From VBDM01 sp035519135 (GTDB lineage: Bacteria; Pseudomonadota; Gammaproteobacteria; Burkholderiales; SG8-39): DNA of 64,000 nucleotides. A program made the translations under genes and the position numbers. The stretch spans positions 47,050-111,049 of the forward strand of contig DATIWX010000026.1 of the NCBI GenBank assembly GCA_035519135.1, written 5' to 3'. Below are positions 16,147 to 26,070 of this stretch, piece by piece; the first letter of the stretch is position 1; each line of letters starts with the position of its first letter. The notes beneath the pieces were generated by a model that ran no database searches, was not told the origin of the DNA, and worked only from the letters and a program-made list of their open reading frames with translations.

Positions 16147-17217
16147 ATGTTCTTCAGGCAGCTTTTCGATCCGGCATCGTCCACGCTTACGTACCTGATC
16201 GCGGACGACACCAGCCACGAGGCGGTCATCATCGACCCGGTCGCCGAGCAGGCGGAGCGCGACGTGCGCCTGCTGCGCGAGCACGGCCTCACACTCACGT
16301 ACACGCTGGAAACGCACGTGCACGCCGACCACGTGACCGCGGCGCAGGCCCTGAAGCAGGCGACCGGCGCGCGGACGGCGGTGTGTCGCGACTGCAATGC
16401 GCAGGGCTACGACCGCCTGCTGCAGGACGGCGACGTGATTCTCTTCGGCAAGGAGGAGATCCTCACCATCGCCACGCCCGGGCACACGCCGGGAAGCGTG
16501 TCGTACCTGTGGCGCGACCGCGTGTTTACCGGCGACACCCTGCTGATCGGCGGTTGCGGGCGCACCGATTTCCAGAACGGCAGCGCCGAGGCCCTGTGGC
16601 ACAGCATCACCGAGAAGCTCTTCCGGCTCGATGAGCAGGTTCTCGTCTACCCGGGTCACGACTACAAGGGCCGCAGGGTAAGCAGCATCGGCGAGGAAAA
16701 ACGCCTGAACGCGCGCGTCGCCGGAAAGACCCGCGACGAGTTCCTCTCCATCATGAAGAACCTCAAGCTACCGCTGCCCGCGCGCATTCACGAAGCCGTG
16801 CCTTCCAACCTCGGGGCGGGCGCCGACCAGCCCGCGGTCGGACGCGCTTCCGAGCAGTGGGCCGAGCTCGAAGACCGGGTCGCCCTGCAGAACGTTTCGG
16901 CGCAGCAGCTCGCCGAGGCGCTGCGCACCCCGGGAATACATCTCCTCGACGTGCGCACGCCGGCCGAGTTCGAAGCCGTCAGGATCGGCGGAGCGGTAAA
17001 CGTTCCGCTCGACCGTCTCGATCCGGCCGCGCTACTCGCGCGCCTCGGCGCGGACGCCACGGTGTACTGCGTGTGCCAGACCGGGACGCGCAGCCAGCTC
17101 GCGGCCTCCGCGCTGCGCTCGGCCGGCTTCACCCGCGTGATACACGTCGACGGCGGAACCAACGCCTGGGCCATGGCCGGGTTCCCGGTCGTGCGCGGCA
17201 GCCCGGTCCGCACCTGA
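16147..17217 (+). CDS. Persulfide dioxygenase (ETHE1-like) fused to a rhodanese domain
   Basis: The 356-residue fusion has an N-terminal metallo-beta-lactamase fold: 'ETHVHADHVTAAQAL' (HxHxDH), 'TPGHTPGSVSYLW', 'FTGDTLLIGGCGRTDF' and 'YPGHDYKG'. These are the ETHE1 mononuclear-iron dioxygenase features. A C-terminal rhodanese domain (from about residue 255) has the active-site loop 'VYCVCQTGTRSQLA'. ETHE1 oxidises glutathione persulfide to sulfite; the rhodanese can move sulfane sulfur between glutathione and thiosulfate. Such fusions (PRF) are known in Burkholderia. It lies 29 bases after mnmH with a ggagg site, so it may share that transcript. Confidence 0.9.
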   Translation: MFFRQLFDPASSTLTYLIADDTSHEAVIIDPVAEQAERDVRLLREHGLTLTYTLETHVHADHVTAAQALKQATGARTAVCRDCNAQGYDRLLQDGDVILFGKEEILTIATPGHTPGSVSYLWRDRVFTGDTLLIGGCGRTDFQNGSAEALWHSITEKLFRLDEQVLVYPGHDYKGRRVSSIGEEKRLNARVAGKTRDEFLSIMKNLKLPLPARIHEAVPSNLGAGADQPAVGRASEQWAELEDRVALQNVSAQQLAEALRTPGIHLLDVRTPAEFEAVRIGGAVNVPLDRLDPAALLARLGADATVYCVCQTGTRSQLAASALRSAGFTRVIHVDGGTNAWAMAGFPVVRGSPVRT

Positions 17218-17231
17218 ACGACCGAGGGCAG

Positions 17232-18224
17232 GTGGATTCCAACGACCAGCCGCGCCCGCTCGTGCTGTCGCTCGCCAGCGTCGGTGCCGACGAGGAGCGC
17301 TATCTGCGCTCGCTGCTCGCGCTGCTCAAGTCGTATCTCGAGCCGCAGTGGTGCCTTGCCGCGCGCCTGGGCGACTTCCCGGACGCGGTCCTGGTGGATA
17401 TGGACGGCCCGGAAGGGCGTCAGGTGTGGGAGAACGTGCATTTCGGGGGGATTCCGCGCATCGCGCTCAGCCGGGACCAGGTGCTCGGCGCGGAATGGAC
17501 CCTGCTCAAGCCGATCAAGACCGGGGGCGCCCACAGCGTGACCGAGGTCCTGTCCGCTGTCGCCGGCAAGCTGCAGCTGTCCGACCCCGCGCGTGACGCC
17601 CCCGGGCGCGGCAAGGCGACGTTCGCCGCTCTGGTGCGCAGGGCCTGTCAGCAATCGCACCCCGCGGACCTAGTGCTCGCCAACGGCTCGGTCCTGGTAA
17701 TCGATCCGGTCGGGAAGCTCTTCTACTCGTCGCGGACCACCGACGAGCTGATCGCGCTCCTGCGCAGCCGGCGGCGCCTCGAGGGGAAAGTCGTGCCGGT
17801 CGCGAGCGCCGACAAGCTTCCCTCGCGTCTCGCGCGCTGGGGAATCCTGCCGCGCCCGCTCGAGGAGCTGCTGTGGCTGACGGGCCTGGTCACCGGCGCC
17901 GGCGAGTCGCTCGGCGGCTGGAATGAACGCGAGGCCGTGCGCCTTGCCCGCTGGCCGGACTTCGCCGCGCTGCCTTACAGGCAGGCCCACCTCAAGATGG
18001 CGGCGATGCTCACCACCGACGGCATGCTCCCCGAAAAGCTGGCGCAAGCGTGCGAGGTGGCCGCCGGCGACGTCGCGGACTTCCTCAACGCCTGCGCCGA
18101 GATCGGAATCCTCGAATCCAGGGCGGCGCATGCGGGCGCGCCCGCCGAAGACAAGCGAGCGACCACCATGGACATCTGGCGCGGGGTGGTCGGCACCTTC
18201 AAGCGGGGCGAGCCGGGGCAGTAG
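17232..18224 (+). CDS. Conserved protein of unknown function (receiver-like N-terminus, helical C-terminus)
   Basis: This 330-residue protein is one I do not recognise as a named family. Residues ~5-110 alternate strands and helices ('PLVLSLASVGADEERYLRSLL', read in part; 'AVLVDMDGPEGRQ'; 'IALSRDQ'; 'LLKPIKTGG'), like a degenerate response-regulator receiver. The Asp sits in 'VDMDGPE' and the Lys in 'LKPIK'. A second alpha/beta segment ('VLVIDPVGKLFYSS') follows. The end ('MLTTDGMLPEKLAQACEV', 'FLNACAEIGIL') resembles a winged helix. The GTG start follows gaggg 14 bases after the persulfide dioxygenase. It has no export signal. Confidence 0.7.
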   Translation: MDSNDQPRPLVLSLASVGADEERYLRSLLALLKSYLEPQWCLAARLGDFPDAVLVDMDGPEGRQVWENVHFGGIPRIALSRDQVLGAEWTLLKPIKTGGAHSVTEVLSAVAGKLQLSDPARDAPGRGKATFAALVRRACQQSHPADLVLANGSVLVIDPVGKLFYSSRTTDELIALLRSRRRLEGKVVPVASADKLPSRLARWGILPRPLEELLWLTGLVTGAGESLGGWNEREAVRLARWPDFAALPYRQAHLKMAAMLTTDGMLPEKLAQACEVAAGDVADFLNACAEIGILESRAAHAGAPAEDKRATTMDIWRGVVGTFKRGEPGQ

Positions 18225-18229
18225 CCCGC

Positions 18230-19405
18230 TCAGGGCTGCACGATCTTCAGTACCCGGCCGTCACCGGTCAGCATGTAGAGCTCGCCGGCGCCGTCCTGAC
18301 CGAATGATTGAGTAACGCCGGCCCCCGCGTTCGCATTTGGCGCCTGGACGACGGTGGCGATGCCGTTCTGCATCGTGAGCCCGCGCACGAATCCAAGACA
18401 CAGGTCGGAAAAGAAGTAGGTCCCCCGCAGAGCGGGCATCGCCGACCCGCGGTAGACGTAGCCGCCGATGATGGCGCACTCTGCGTGACTGTGATCGTAG
18501 TCGTACACCGGCGCGGTGAGCCCGGGCGTCGTGCACGGGCCGCCGATGGCGCGGCACACAGTGCCCTCCATGATGCTCCAGCCGTAGTTGAGGCCCGCGG
18601 CGCTTGCGCTCGCCACGTCGATCTCCTCGCGCATGCTCTGGCCGACATCCGCGATATAGAGTTGCGCGCCGTCGAACGTGTAGCGGAACGGGTTGCGCAG
18701 GCCGATCGCCCAGTTTTCGCTTCGAGCCGCGCCCGGGAAAACGGGGTTGGTCGGAGGGATCGTGTAGGGCAGCGTGCTGACGTCGATGCGCAGAAGCTTG
18801 CCGAGATGCGAGGTCGCATCCTGGGCATGGCCGTACTGGTTGTCCCCTCCCCCGCCGTCGCCGGTCGAGAGGTAGAGCATCCCGTCCGGCCCGAATGCCA
18901 CGCGGCCGCCGTAGTGATTGGTGTTGTCCGGATGGGAAATACGGATCACCGGCACTCCCGGAGTCTGGAGCACATTCCGATCGGCCGACACCTGGTAGCG
19001 CTCGACCACGATCTCGCCGCTGGGAATATTGTTCTTCTCGATGAAGTGGACGTAGACGAAGCCGTTCGTCGCGTACTGCGGATCGAAAGCAAACGAGATC
19101 AGGCCATCCTCCCCCACGAAAGGAGTCACCCGGCCCGAAATGTCGAGGAAGGGCGCCGCGAGCAGAGAGCCTCCCTCCACGACGCGGATCAGCCCCGACC
19201 GCTGCGCGATGAACAATCGCGCATCTCCGGGTGGCGCCTGCAAATCCATCACGCTACCGAGGCCCGCGGTAGCGCCAAAGACTTCCTGCAGACGTACGTC
19301 GAACGACTGGGATACGGGCGCGGGCGTGGAACCCGGCATGGATTCGCTCTTCCAGCATCCTGCAAGCGATAGCAGCGCGACGCCGACCGCGAACCGGATC
19401 CGCAT
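18230..19405 (-). CDS. PQQ-dependent sugar dehydrogenase-like lipoprotein (GSDH family)
   Basis: The 391-residue protein starts with a lipoprotein signal ('VALLSLAGCWKSE', lipobox LAGC). A six-bladed beta-propeller follows with glucose/sorbosone dehydrogenase motifs: 'VMDLQAPPGDARLFIAQRSG', 'FVGEDGLISFAFDPQYA', 'HYGGRVAFGPDGMLYLSTGDGG' (in parts), 'GLRNPFRYTFDG' and 'IADVGQSMREEID'. The family oxidises sugars with PQQ or acts as a secreted adhesive or binding propeller. No pqq genes are in the window, so redox activity is uncertain. It lies 8 bases downstream of the HDAC-like gene on the same strand. Confidence 0.87.
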   Translation of the reverse strand: MRIRFAVGVALLSLAGCWKSESMPGSTPAPVSQSFDVRLQEVFGATAGLGSVMDLQAPPGDARLFIAQRSGLIRVVEGGSLLAAPFLDISGRVTPFVGEDGLISFAFDPQYATNGFVYVHFIEKNNIPSGEIVVERYQVSADRNVLQTPGVPVIRISHPDNTNHYGGRVAFGPDGMLYLSTGDGGGGDNQYGHAQDATSHLGKLLRIDVSTLPYTIPPTNPVFPGAARSENWAIGLRNPFRYTFDGAQLYIADVGQSMREEIDVASASAAGLNYGWSIMEGTVCRAIGGPCTTPGLTAPVYDYDHSHAECAIIGGYVYRGSAMPALRGTYFFSDLCLGFVRGLTMQNGIATVVQAPNANAGAGVTQSFGQDGAGELYMLTGDGRVLKIVQP

Positions 19406-19413
19406 GCCGCGCC

Positions 19414-20337
19414 TCAGAGTGCGCCCAGCACCCTCAGATGCGTCACCACGCTCCTCCCGAGCGCGGACAGCGCGTATCCTCCCTCCAGGACCGACACGAT
19501 CTTGCCTCCGGCGTACCTGTCCGCGACCTCCTTGATCCGCTGCGTCACCCAGGCGTAGTCGGCTTCGGTGAAGCGCAGCATGGCCATGTCGTCCTCGACG
19601 TGGGCGTCGAAGCCGGCGGAGACGAAGATCATCTCGGGCTGGAACTCGTCCAGCGCCGGCATCCATATCTTCTCGACCGCGGTGCGCAGGGCGCGCCCGT
19701 CGGACCCCGCCGGCAAGGGGACGTTCGCCATGTTGGGGGCGGGATCGTCGGTGCCGCTGTAGGGGTAGAACGGGTGCTGGAAGATGCTCGCCATCATCGC
19801 GCGCTCGTCGTCGCTGAAGATGTCCTCGGTGCCGTTGCCGTGGTGCACGTCGAAGTCGATGACCGCGACGCGCGACAGGCCGTGATGCTCGAGCGCGTGC
19901 ATCGCGCCGACGGCGACGTTGTTGAACAGGCAGAAGCCCATCGCGCGGCTGCGCGTCGCGTGATGTCCGGGCGGACGCACCGCGCAGAACGCGTTCTCCG
20001 CGCGCCCGCCGACGACGAGGTCGGTGGCGAGCACGGCGGCGCCCGCCGCGCGCACCGCCGCGTCCCAGGTATCGGGACACATCGCGGTATCGGGATCGAG
20101 GTGCACGATGCCCGACTGCGGCGACGCGTCGCGGATCGCCTCGATGTACTCGAGCGGATGCACGCGGGCAAGCTCGCTCACCTTCGCCGCGGGCGCCTCG
20201 TGGCGCTCGACGAACCCCGCGATTCCCGACGTGATGAGATGGTCTTCGATCGTCGCGAGCCGCGCGGGGCTCTCCGGGTGGTGGCTGCCCATGTCGTGCT
20301 TCGCGCAATCGGCATGCGTGATGAACGCCGTCGCCAT
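19414..20337 (-). CDS. Histone-deacetylase-family zinc deacetylase (acetylpolyamine or acetoin-utilisation type)
   Basis: The 307-residue enzyme has all class II HDAC-like motifs: 'HADCAKHDMGSHHPESPARL', 'AVRPPGHHATRSRAMGFCL' (tandem His charge relay), 'VIDFDVHHGNGTEDIF' (Zn Asp and His), 'SAGFDAHVEDDMAML' (second Zn Asp) and 'SVLEGGYALSAL'. Bacterial relatives deacetylate acetylpolyamines or acyl-lysines. The ATG at 20337 follows aagga at about 8 bases. It diverges from the moxR-like gene across a short gap. Confidence 0.92.
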   Translation of the reverse strand: MATAFITHADCAKHDMGSHHPESPARLATIEDHLITSGIAGFVERHEAPAAKVSELARVHPLEYIEAIRDASPQSGIVHLDPDTAMCPDTWDAAVRAAGAAVLATDLVVGGRAENAFCAVRPPGHHATRSRAMGFCLFNNVAVGAMHALEHHGLSRVAVIDFDVHHGNGTEDIFSDDERAMMASIFQHPFYPYSGTDDPAPNMANVPLPAGSDGRALRTAVEKIWMPALDEFQPEMIFVSAGFDAHVEDDMAMLRFTEADYAWVTQRIKEVADRYAGGKIVSVLEGGYALSALGRSVVTHLRVLGAL

Positions 20338-20424
20338 GAACTTTATTCCTTCGAGCCCATCATAGCGGCTTTCCAGTAAACTTACGACTTGGACACCATT
20401 GCAGCAGGCACAAGCGCCCACGGG

Positions 20425-21345
<921 letters not shown>

Positions 21346-21365
21346 ACCGAGCCCTGAACCGCGCC

Positions 21366-22334
21366 GTGAAGCTCGATCGGGTGTTGCAGTACTCGCAGGC
21401 CTACAACCTCTATCAATGGGTGTTCAGGCGGCACGGGCCGGAGCCGGGCGTGGTGTTTCTCGCGCAGCGCCGCGTCTACATCCTGCCGACCCGCCATGGC
21501 CTGACCTTCGGGCTTGCGCTCATCCTGATGCTGATCGGTTCGATCAACTACAACCTCTCGCTCGGCTACGTGCTCACTTTCCTGCTCGCCGGGCTGGGCG
21601 TGGTCTCGATCCTGCACACCTTCCGCAACCTGGTGCACCTGTACGTGAGCGCGGGACGCGTGTCCCCGGTGTTCGCGGGCGAGATCGCGCATTTCCAGAT
21701 CGTCTTCGAGAACCGGAGCGGATTCGAGCGCAGCTCGCTCGAGGCCGTGTGCGGGACGGCCAGGACGCGTTTCGACGTCCCGGCCCATCGCCACTGCACC
21801 GTCGAGCTCGCCCTCAAGGCCGAAAAACGCGGCGCGATGCCGCTTGCTCGCGTGACCGTCGACACGCGGTTTCCGCTCGGCCTGATGCGCGCGTGGAGCT
21901 ACGTACAGCCGGACATGCGCGCGCTGGTCTACCCGCGCCCCGATACCGCACCCCTGCCCCTTGCGGATGCCGACTCGGAGACCGGCGACGCCGTGTCGAC
22001 CGGCGCCGGCAGCGACGACTTCGCGGGCCTGCGGCCCTATCAGCCGAGCGACTCCCCGCGGCATGTCGCCTGGAAGGCCTCGGCGCGCAGCGAGACCCTG
22101 CTCACCAAATTCTTCGCGGGGCGCGCTTCATCGGAGCTCTGGTTCGACTGGAACAGGCTGCCCCCGGAGATGGGCATCGAGGCGCGCCTTTCGCGCCTCG
22201 CGCGCTGGGTGACCCTGGCGGAGGAGCACGGCCTGCGTTACGGGCTCAAGCTCCCGGAAACGAGCATTCCCCTGGGCGAAGGGTTTCCCCACCGCGAAAA
22301 CTGCCTCAGGGAACTCGCGCTCTTTCATGCCTGA
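21366..22334 (+). CDS. DUF58-domain membrane-anchored protein
   Basis: The 322-residue protein has two adjacent transmembrane helices near residues 45-85 ('GLTFGLALILMLIGSINY', 'LGYVLTFLLAGLGVVSIL'). The DUF58 core follows near residues 215-240: 'DDFAGLRPYQPSDSPRHVAWK'-type sequence (read in two parts), a VWA-like fold. It is partner of the upstream MoxR ATPase and the downstream transglutaminase. The GTG start lies 20 bases after moxR, and its end overlaps the next gene by 8 bases. The precise function of these trios is still unsettled. Confidence 0.9.
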   Translation: MKLDRVLQYSQAYNLYQWVFRRHGPEPGVVFLAQRRVYILPTRHGLTFGLALILMLIGSINYNLSLGYVLTFLLAGLGVVSILHTFRNLVHLYVSAGRVSPVFAGEIAHFQIVFENRSGFERSSLEAVCGTARTRFDVPAHRHCTVELALKAEKRGAMPLARVTVDTRFPLGLMRAWSYVQPDMRALVYPRPDTAPLPLADADSETGDAVSTGAGSDDFAGLRPYQPSDSPRHVAWKASARSETLLTKFFAGRASSELWFDWNRLPPEMGIEARLSRLARWVTLAEEHGLRYGLKLPETSIPLGEGFPHRENCLRELALFHA

Positions 22335-24273
22335 GCCGAAAACCTCCCCGGCACTGCCGCCGCTGCCCCTCGCGACGCTGGTTGCCGCGTCCGCGCTCAC
22401 GGCGGCTTCACATACGCTGTGGCTGCCGGTGTGGGTCAGCGTCGCCGCGGCGGCGCTGCTTTCATGGCGCGTCGTGATCGCGATTCGCGGGGCTTCCCTG
22501 CCTGCGCGCTGGGTGCTGCTGCTGCTCACGCTCGGAACCGCCGCCGGCGTGTTCCTCTCCTACCGCACCATCATGGGTCGCGACCCCGGCGTGAGCCTGC
22601 TGGTGATGTTGCTCTTCCTCAAGCTCCTGGAAACGCGGGCGCCGCGCGATGTTTTCGTCGTGGCGTTCCTGGTGTACTTCGTCGCGCTCGCGAATTTCTT
22701 CTATTCGCAATCCATCCCGATCGCGATCCTGATGCTGCTGACCGTGCTCGTCGCCACCACCGCGCTGGTCGGGTTCAGCGCGCCGCAGCGACCCGTCGCG
22801 GAAAACCTGAAGACCGCCGGCCGCATGCTCGTCCAGGCGGGACCGGTGATGCTGCTGCTGTTCTTTCTCTTCCCGCGCGTCCAGGGACCTCTCTGGGGCC
22901 TGCCTCAGGACGCCTACAGCGGCGTCACCGGGCTGTCGGACACGATGTCGCCCGGCGCCATCAGCGCGCTCTCGCTTTCGGACGCGATCGCCTTCAGGGT
23001 GAGATTCGAGAACGCGACGCCGCCGCGAAGTCAGCTCTACTGGCGCGGCCCGGTGATGACGGACTTCGACGGCACGACCTGGCGCGTGGGCCTGCCGCAA
23101 CTGCGCCGCGAGATGCGCGTCGACGCGTCCGGCCCACCGATCGACTACGAGGTGACGCTCGAGCCCCACAACCGCAACTGGATGTTCGCGCTGGAGATGC
23201 CGACGCGCATTCCGCGGTCGGCGCGCCTCACCAGCGAATACCTGCCGATCTCGCTGACGCCCATCCGCAGCCGCATCCGCTACGAGATGAGCTCCTCTCC
23301 GCAATTCCAGGCGCGCGGCGGAGGCGATCCCGGCGACCTGGCCGCGGCGCTGAGGCTTCCCGGCGGGGTCGACCCCCGCGCCCGCGCGCTTGCCCGCGAG
23401 TGGCGCGGAGCGCTCGCCGACGACTCGGCGATCGTGCGCCGCGCCATAGAGTTCTACCGCAGCAGCCGCTTCGAGTACACGCTGCAGCCTCCCCTGCTCG
23501 GCCGGGACGCGGTGGATGAGTTTCTGTTCGACACCAAGCAGGGCTTCTGCGAGCATTTCGCCTCGAGCTTCGTGTTCCTGATGCGTGCGGCCGGGGTCCC
23601 GGCCCGCATCGTCACGGGGTACCAGGGCGGAGACACCAATCCGGTGGACGGCTACATGGTCGTGCGTCAGGCCGATGCGCATGCGTGGGCCGAGGTTTGG
23701 CTGGAGTCGAGCGGCTGGACGCGCGTCGACCCCACCGCGGCGGCAATCCCGGTGCGGGTCGAGCTGGGCATCACGGCCGCTGCGCCGGCCGGCGTGCCTC
23801 TGCTGATGCGCAGCGGTTTCAGCTGGGTGAGGAGCCTGCGCAACAACTGGGACGCCCTCACCAACCAGTGGAACCAGTGGGTGCTGGGCTACAACCCGGA
23901 CCGGCAGCTCGAGCTGCTTTCCCGGCTCGGGATGAAGCAGCCGACCTGGGAGACGATGACCTTGCTGCTGTTCTGGGGCGTCGGGGGAGTGCTGTTGCTG
24001 GTCGCGCTGTGGCTGCTTCGCGGAATGCGCCGCGAGGACGCGGTGCAGCGGGCGTGGCTGCGCTTCTGCGCCAAGCTCGCCCGAGCCGGAATCGCGCGCG
24101 CAGGCACCGAGGGCCCGCTCGACTACGCCGCGCGAGTCTCGCATCGGCTCCCCGGGAAGGAAACCGCGGTGCGCGCCATCGCGGAGCTCTACGTCGAGCA
24201 GCGCTACGGGCCGGCCGTCGATGCCGGGTCGCTCGGCCGCCTGAAGCACCTGGTGCGGGAGTTCGCTCCGTGA
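22327..24273 (+). CDS. TgpA-type membrane transglutaminase (DUF3488 and transglutaminase core)
   Basis: The 648-residue protein has an N-terminal block of about six membrane helices (residues ~10-190). A periplasmic transglutaminase core carries Cys in 'DTKQGFCEHFASSFVFLMRA', His in 'VRQADAHAWAEVWLE' and Asp in 'WTRVDPTAAAIP'. One more helix ('LLLFWGVGGVLLLVALWLL') and a cytoplasmic tail with DUF4129-like sequence complete it. TgpA of Pseudomonas is essential and acts in the periplasm. The gene overlaps DUF58 upstream and mltB downstream (GTGA), so four genes form one unit. Confidence 0.92.
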   Translation: MPEPKTSPALPPLPLATLVAASALTAASHTLWLPVWVSVAAAALLSWRVVIAIRGASLPARWVLLLLTLGTAAGVFLSYRTIMGRDPGVSLLVMLLFLKLLETRAPRDVFVVAFLVYFVALANFFYSQSIPIAILMLLTVLVATTALVGFSAPQRPVAENLKTAGRMLVQAGPVMLLLFFLFPRVQGPLWGLPQDAYSGVTGLSDTMSPGAISALSLSDAIAFRVRFENATPPRSQLYWRGPVMTDFDGTTWRVGLPQLRREMRVDASGPPIDYEVTLEPHNRNWMFALEMPTRIPRSARLTSEYLPISLTPIRSRIRYEMSSSPQFQARGGGDPGDLAAALRLPGGVDPRARALAREWRGALADDSAIVRRAIEFYRSSRFEYTLQPPLLGRDAVDEFLFDTKQGFCEHFASSFVFLMRAAGVPARIVTGYQGGDTNPVDGYMVVRQADAHAWAEVWLESSGWTRVDPTAAAIPVRVELGITAAAPAGVPLLMRSGFSWVRSLRNNWDALTNQWNQWVLGYNPDRQLELLSRLGMKQPTWETMTLLLFWGVGGVLLLVALWLLRGMRREDAVQRAWLRFCAKLARAGIARAGTEGPLDYAARVSHRLPGKETAVRAIAELYVEQRYGPAVDAGSLGRLKHLVREFAP

Positions 24274-25301
24274 GGACCCTCGTTCTTGCCGCACTGCTCG
24301 CGCTGCACGCGGGTCTCGCTTGGGCCCAGGCCTCGTCGTATCAGAACCGCAAGGAGGTGAAGGAGTTCGTCGCGGAGATGGTGAACAAGCACGGCTTCAA
24401 GCAGAAGGAGCTCACGCGCGTGCTCGGTCAAGCGCAGTATCAACCCGCCATCGTGAGGGCGATGGACCAGCCGCCCGAATCGGCGCTCGGCTCCTGGCAG
24501 GCCTACCGCGCGATCTTCGTCAGGCCGGAGAGGATCGAGGCCGGAGCACAGTTCTGGAACCGCTACGCCGAGACGCTCAGGCGCGCCGCGGACGAATTCG
24601 GCGTATCCGAGGACGTCATCATCGGCATCATCGGCGTCGAGACGACTTTCGGGCGCAACATCGGCACCTACCGCGTCATCGATGCGCTGGCGACGCTCGC
24701 CTTCGACTACCCCAAGCGCAGCGCCTACTTCCGGGTCGAACTGGAAAACTACCTCGTGTTCTCGCGCGACCAGGGGATCGATCCGCTGCGGTTGAAGGGC
24801 TCCTACGCCGGGGCGATCGGCATTCCGCAGTTCATGCCCGGTTCATACCGGCGCTTCGCCGTCGATTTCGACGGCGACGGCCAGATCAATCTCGCCACCA
24901 GCCCCGCCGACGCCATAGGCAGCATCGGCAATTTCCTGAAGTCGCACGGCTGGGTGCGCGGCCAGCCGGTGGCTTTCAGCGCCGAGGCGTCCGGAGACGC
25001 CTGGCGCAAGCTCGCCGGGAGCGGCATCGTGCCGGCGACCCGCTTTGCCGACCTGCCCTCGTACGGACTCAAGACCGCTGCCGACCTGCCCGCCGATACC
25101 CTGTGCGCGCTGATCGAGCTGGAATCGCCGGGACAGCCTTCGGACATCCGCGTGACCCTGCAGAACTTCTTCGTGCTCACGCGCTACAACCGCTCCAATC
25201 TGTACGCCGCGGCCGTCCTCGATCTCGCGGCCGAGATCGCGCGTGCGAGATCGGCGGCGCCGGTCGCCGGAACCCCGCTCCCCGGGTCGAGCAATCCGTG
25301 A
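24270..25301 (+). CDS. mltB: Membrane-bound lytic murein transglycosylase B
   Basis: The 343-residue protein has a signal peptide ('VRTLVLAALLALHAGLAWAQ'). The GH103 core includes the catalytic Glu in 'IIGIIGVETTFGRNIGTYRV', then 'ALATLAFDYPKRSAYFRVEL' and 'GSYAGAIGIPQFMPGSYRRF'. It cleaves peptidoglycan glycan strands to 1,6-anhydro ends. No lipobox Cys is visible, so it is a soluble (SltB-like) form. The GTG start overlaps the transglutaminase stop; a much longer in-frame reading upstream would overlap that gene and is rejected. Confidence 0.92.
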   Translation: MRTLVLAALLALHAGLAWAQASSYQNRKEVKEFVAEMVNKHGFKQKELTRVLGQAQYQPAIVRAMDQPPESALGSWQAYRAIFVRPERIEAGAQFWNRYAETLRRAADEFGVSEDVIIGIIGVETTFGRNIGTYRVIDALATLAFDYPKRSAYFRVELENYLVFSRDQGIDPLRLKGSYAGAIGIPQFMPGSYRRFAVDFDGDGQINLATSPADAIGSIGNFLKSHGWVRGQPVAFSAEASGDAWRKLAGSGIVPATRFADLPSYGLKTAADLPADTLCALIELESPGQPSDIRVTLQNFFVLTRYNRSNLYAAAVLDLAAEIARARSAAPVAGTPLPGSSNP

Positions 25302-26002
25302 CCGGTCCGCGCCAGTACCGCTACTACGAATTCGTGATGGCGGCGTTCGTCACGGTGCTGATCTGCTCGAACCTGATCGGCCCGGCCAAGATCGCCCAGG
25401 CCGATGTGCCCCTCCTGGGGGTCGTGTCCTTCGGCGCGGGCGTGCTGTTCTTCCCGATCTCCTACGTTTTCGGCGACATCCTCACCGAGGTTTACGGCTA
25501 CGCGCGATCGAGAAGGGTGATCTGGGCCGGATTCGCGGGTCTCGCCTTCGCCGCGTTCATGTCGGCGGTCGTGGTGTGGCTGCCGCCGGCGCCTTTCTGG
25601 AACAACCAGGCCGCCTACGAGATCGCATTCGGCTCGACCTGGCGGATCGCCGCGGCCTCCCTCCTGGCGTTCCTGTGCGGAGAGTTCGTCAATTCGTTCG
25701 TGCTGGCGAAAATGAAGATCCTCACACGCGGCCGCTGGCTCTGGACCCGCACCATAGGCTCTACGATATTCGGCGAGGGGGTCGATTCGCTGCTGTTCTA
25801 TCCGCTGGCGTTCTGGGGTGGCGGCCTCATTCCCGACGAGAGGCTGCCGCAGATCATGCTGGTCCAGTTTCTCTCCAAGGTCGGGCTGGAGGTCGTGTTC
25901 ACGCCGATCACCTACGCCGTGGTCGGCTGGCTGAAGCGCGCCGAGCACGAGGACTACTACGATACGCATACCGACTTCAATCCTTTCACGCTCAAGACTT
26001 GA
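25298..26002 (+). CDS. yhhQ: Queuosine precursor transporter (YhhQ/VUT family)
   Basis: The 234-residue membrane protein has six helices and the VUT-1 signature: 'VLICSNLIGPAKIAQ', 'FGAGVLFFPISYVFGDILTE', 'EVYGYARSRRVIWAG' and 'IGSTIFGEGVDSLLFYPLAF'. YhhQ imports the queuosine precursors preQ0/preQ1 for tRNA modification. The GTG start overlaps the mltB stop (GTGA). The GPAKI and GEGVDS segments are well conserved in this family. Confidence 0.92.
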   Translation: MTGPRQYRYYEFVMAAFVTVLICSNLIGPAKIAQADVPLLGVVSFGAGVLFFPISYVFGDILTEVYGYARSRRVIWAGFAGLAFAAFMSAVVVWLPPAPFWNNQAAYEIAFGSTWRIAAASLLAFLCGEFVNSFVLAKMKILTRGRWLWTRTIGSTIFGEGVDSLLFYPLAFWGGGLIPDERLPQIMLVQFLSKVGLEVVFTPITYAVVGWLKRAEHEDYYDTHTDFNPFTLKT

Positions 26003-26034
26003 GGCGCGGCTTCCGCTTTTCCGCCGCCGCGGCG

Positions 26035-26040
26035 TAAAAT
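26035..26040 (+). promoter_or_regulatory. Possible -10 box upstream of the HD-domain gene
   Basis: TAAAAT sits 31 bases before the GTG at 26071, after a very GC-rich stretch. It resembles a sigma-70 -10 hexamer with a leader of about 25 bases. No clear -35. Confidence 0.35.
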
Positions 26041-26070
26041 GCATCTCGTCTGCGTGAAAGGTCCAGCCCA

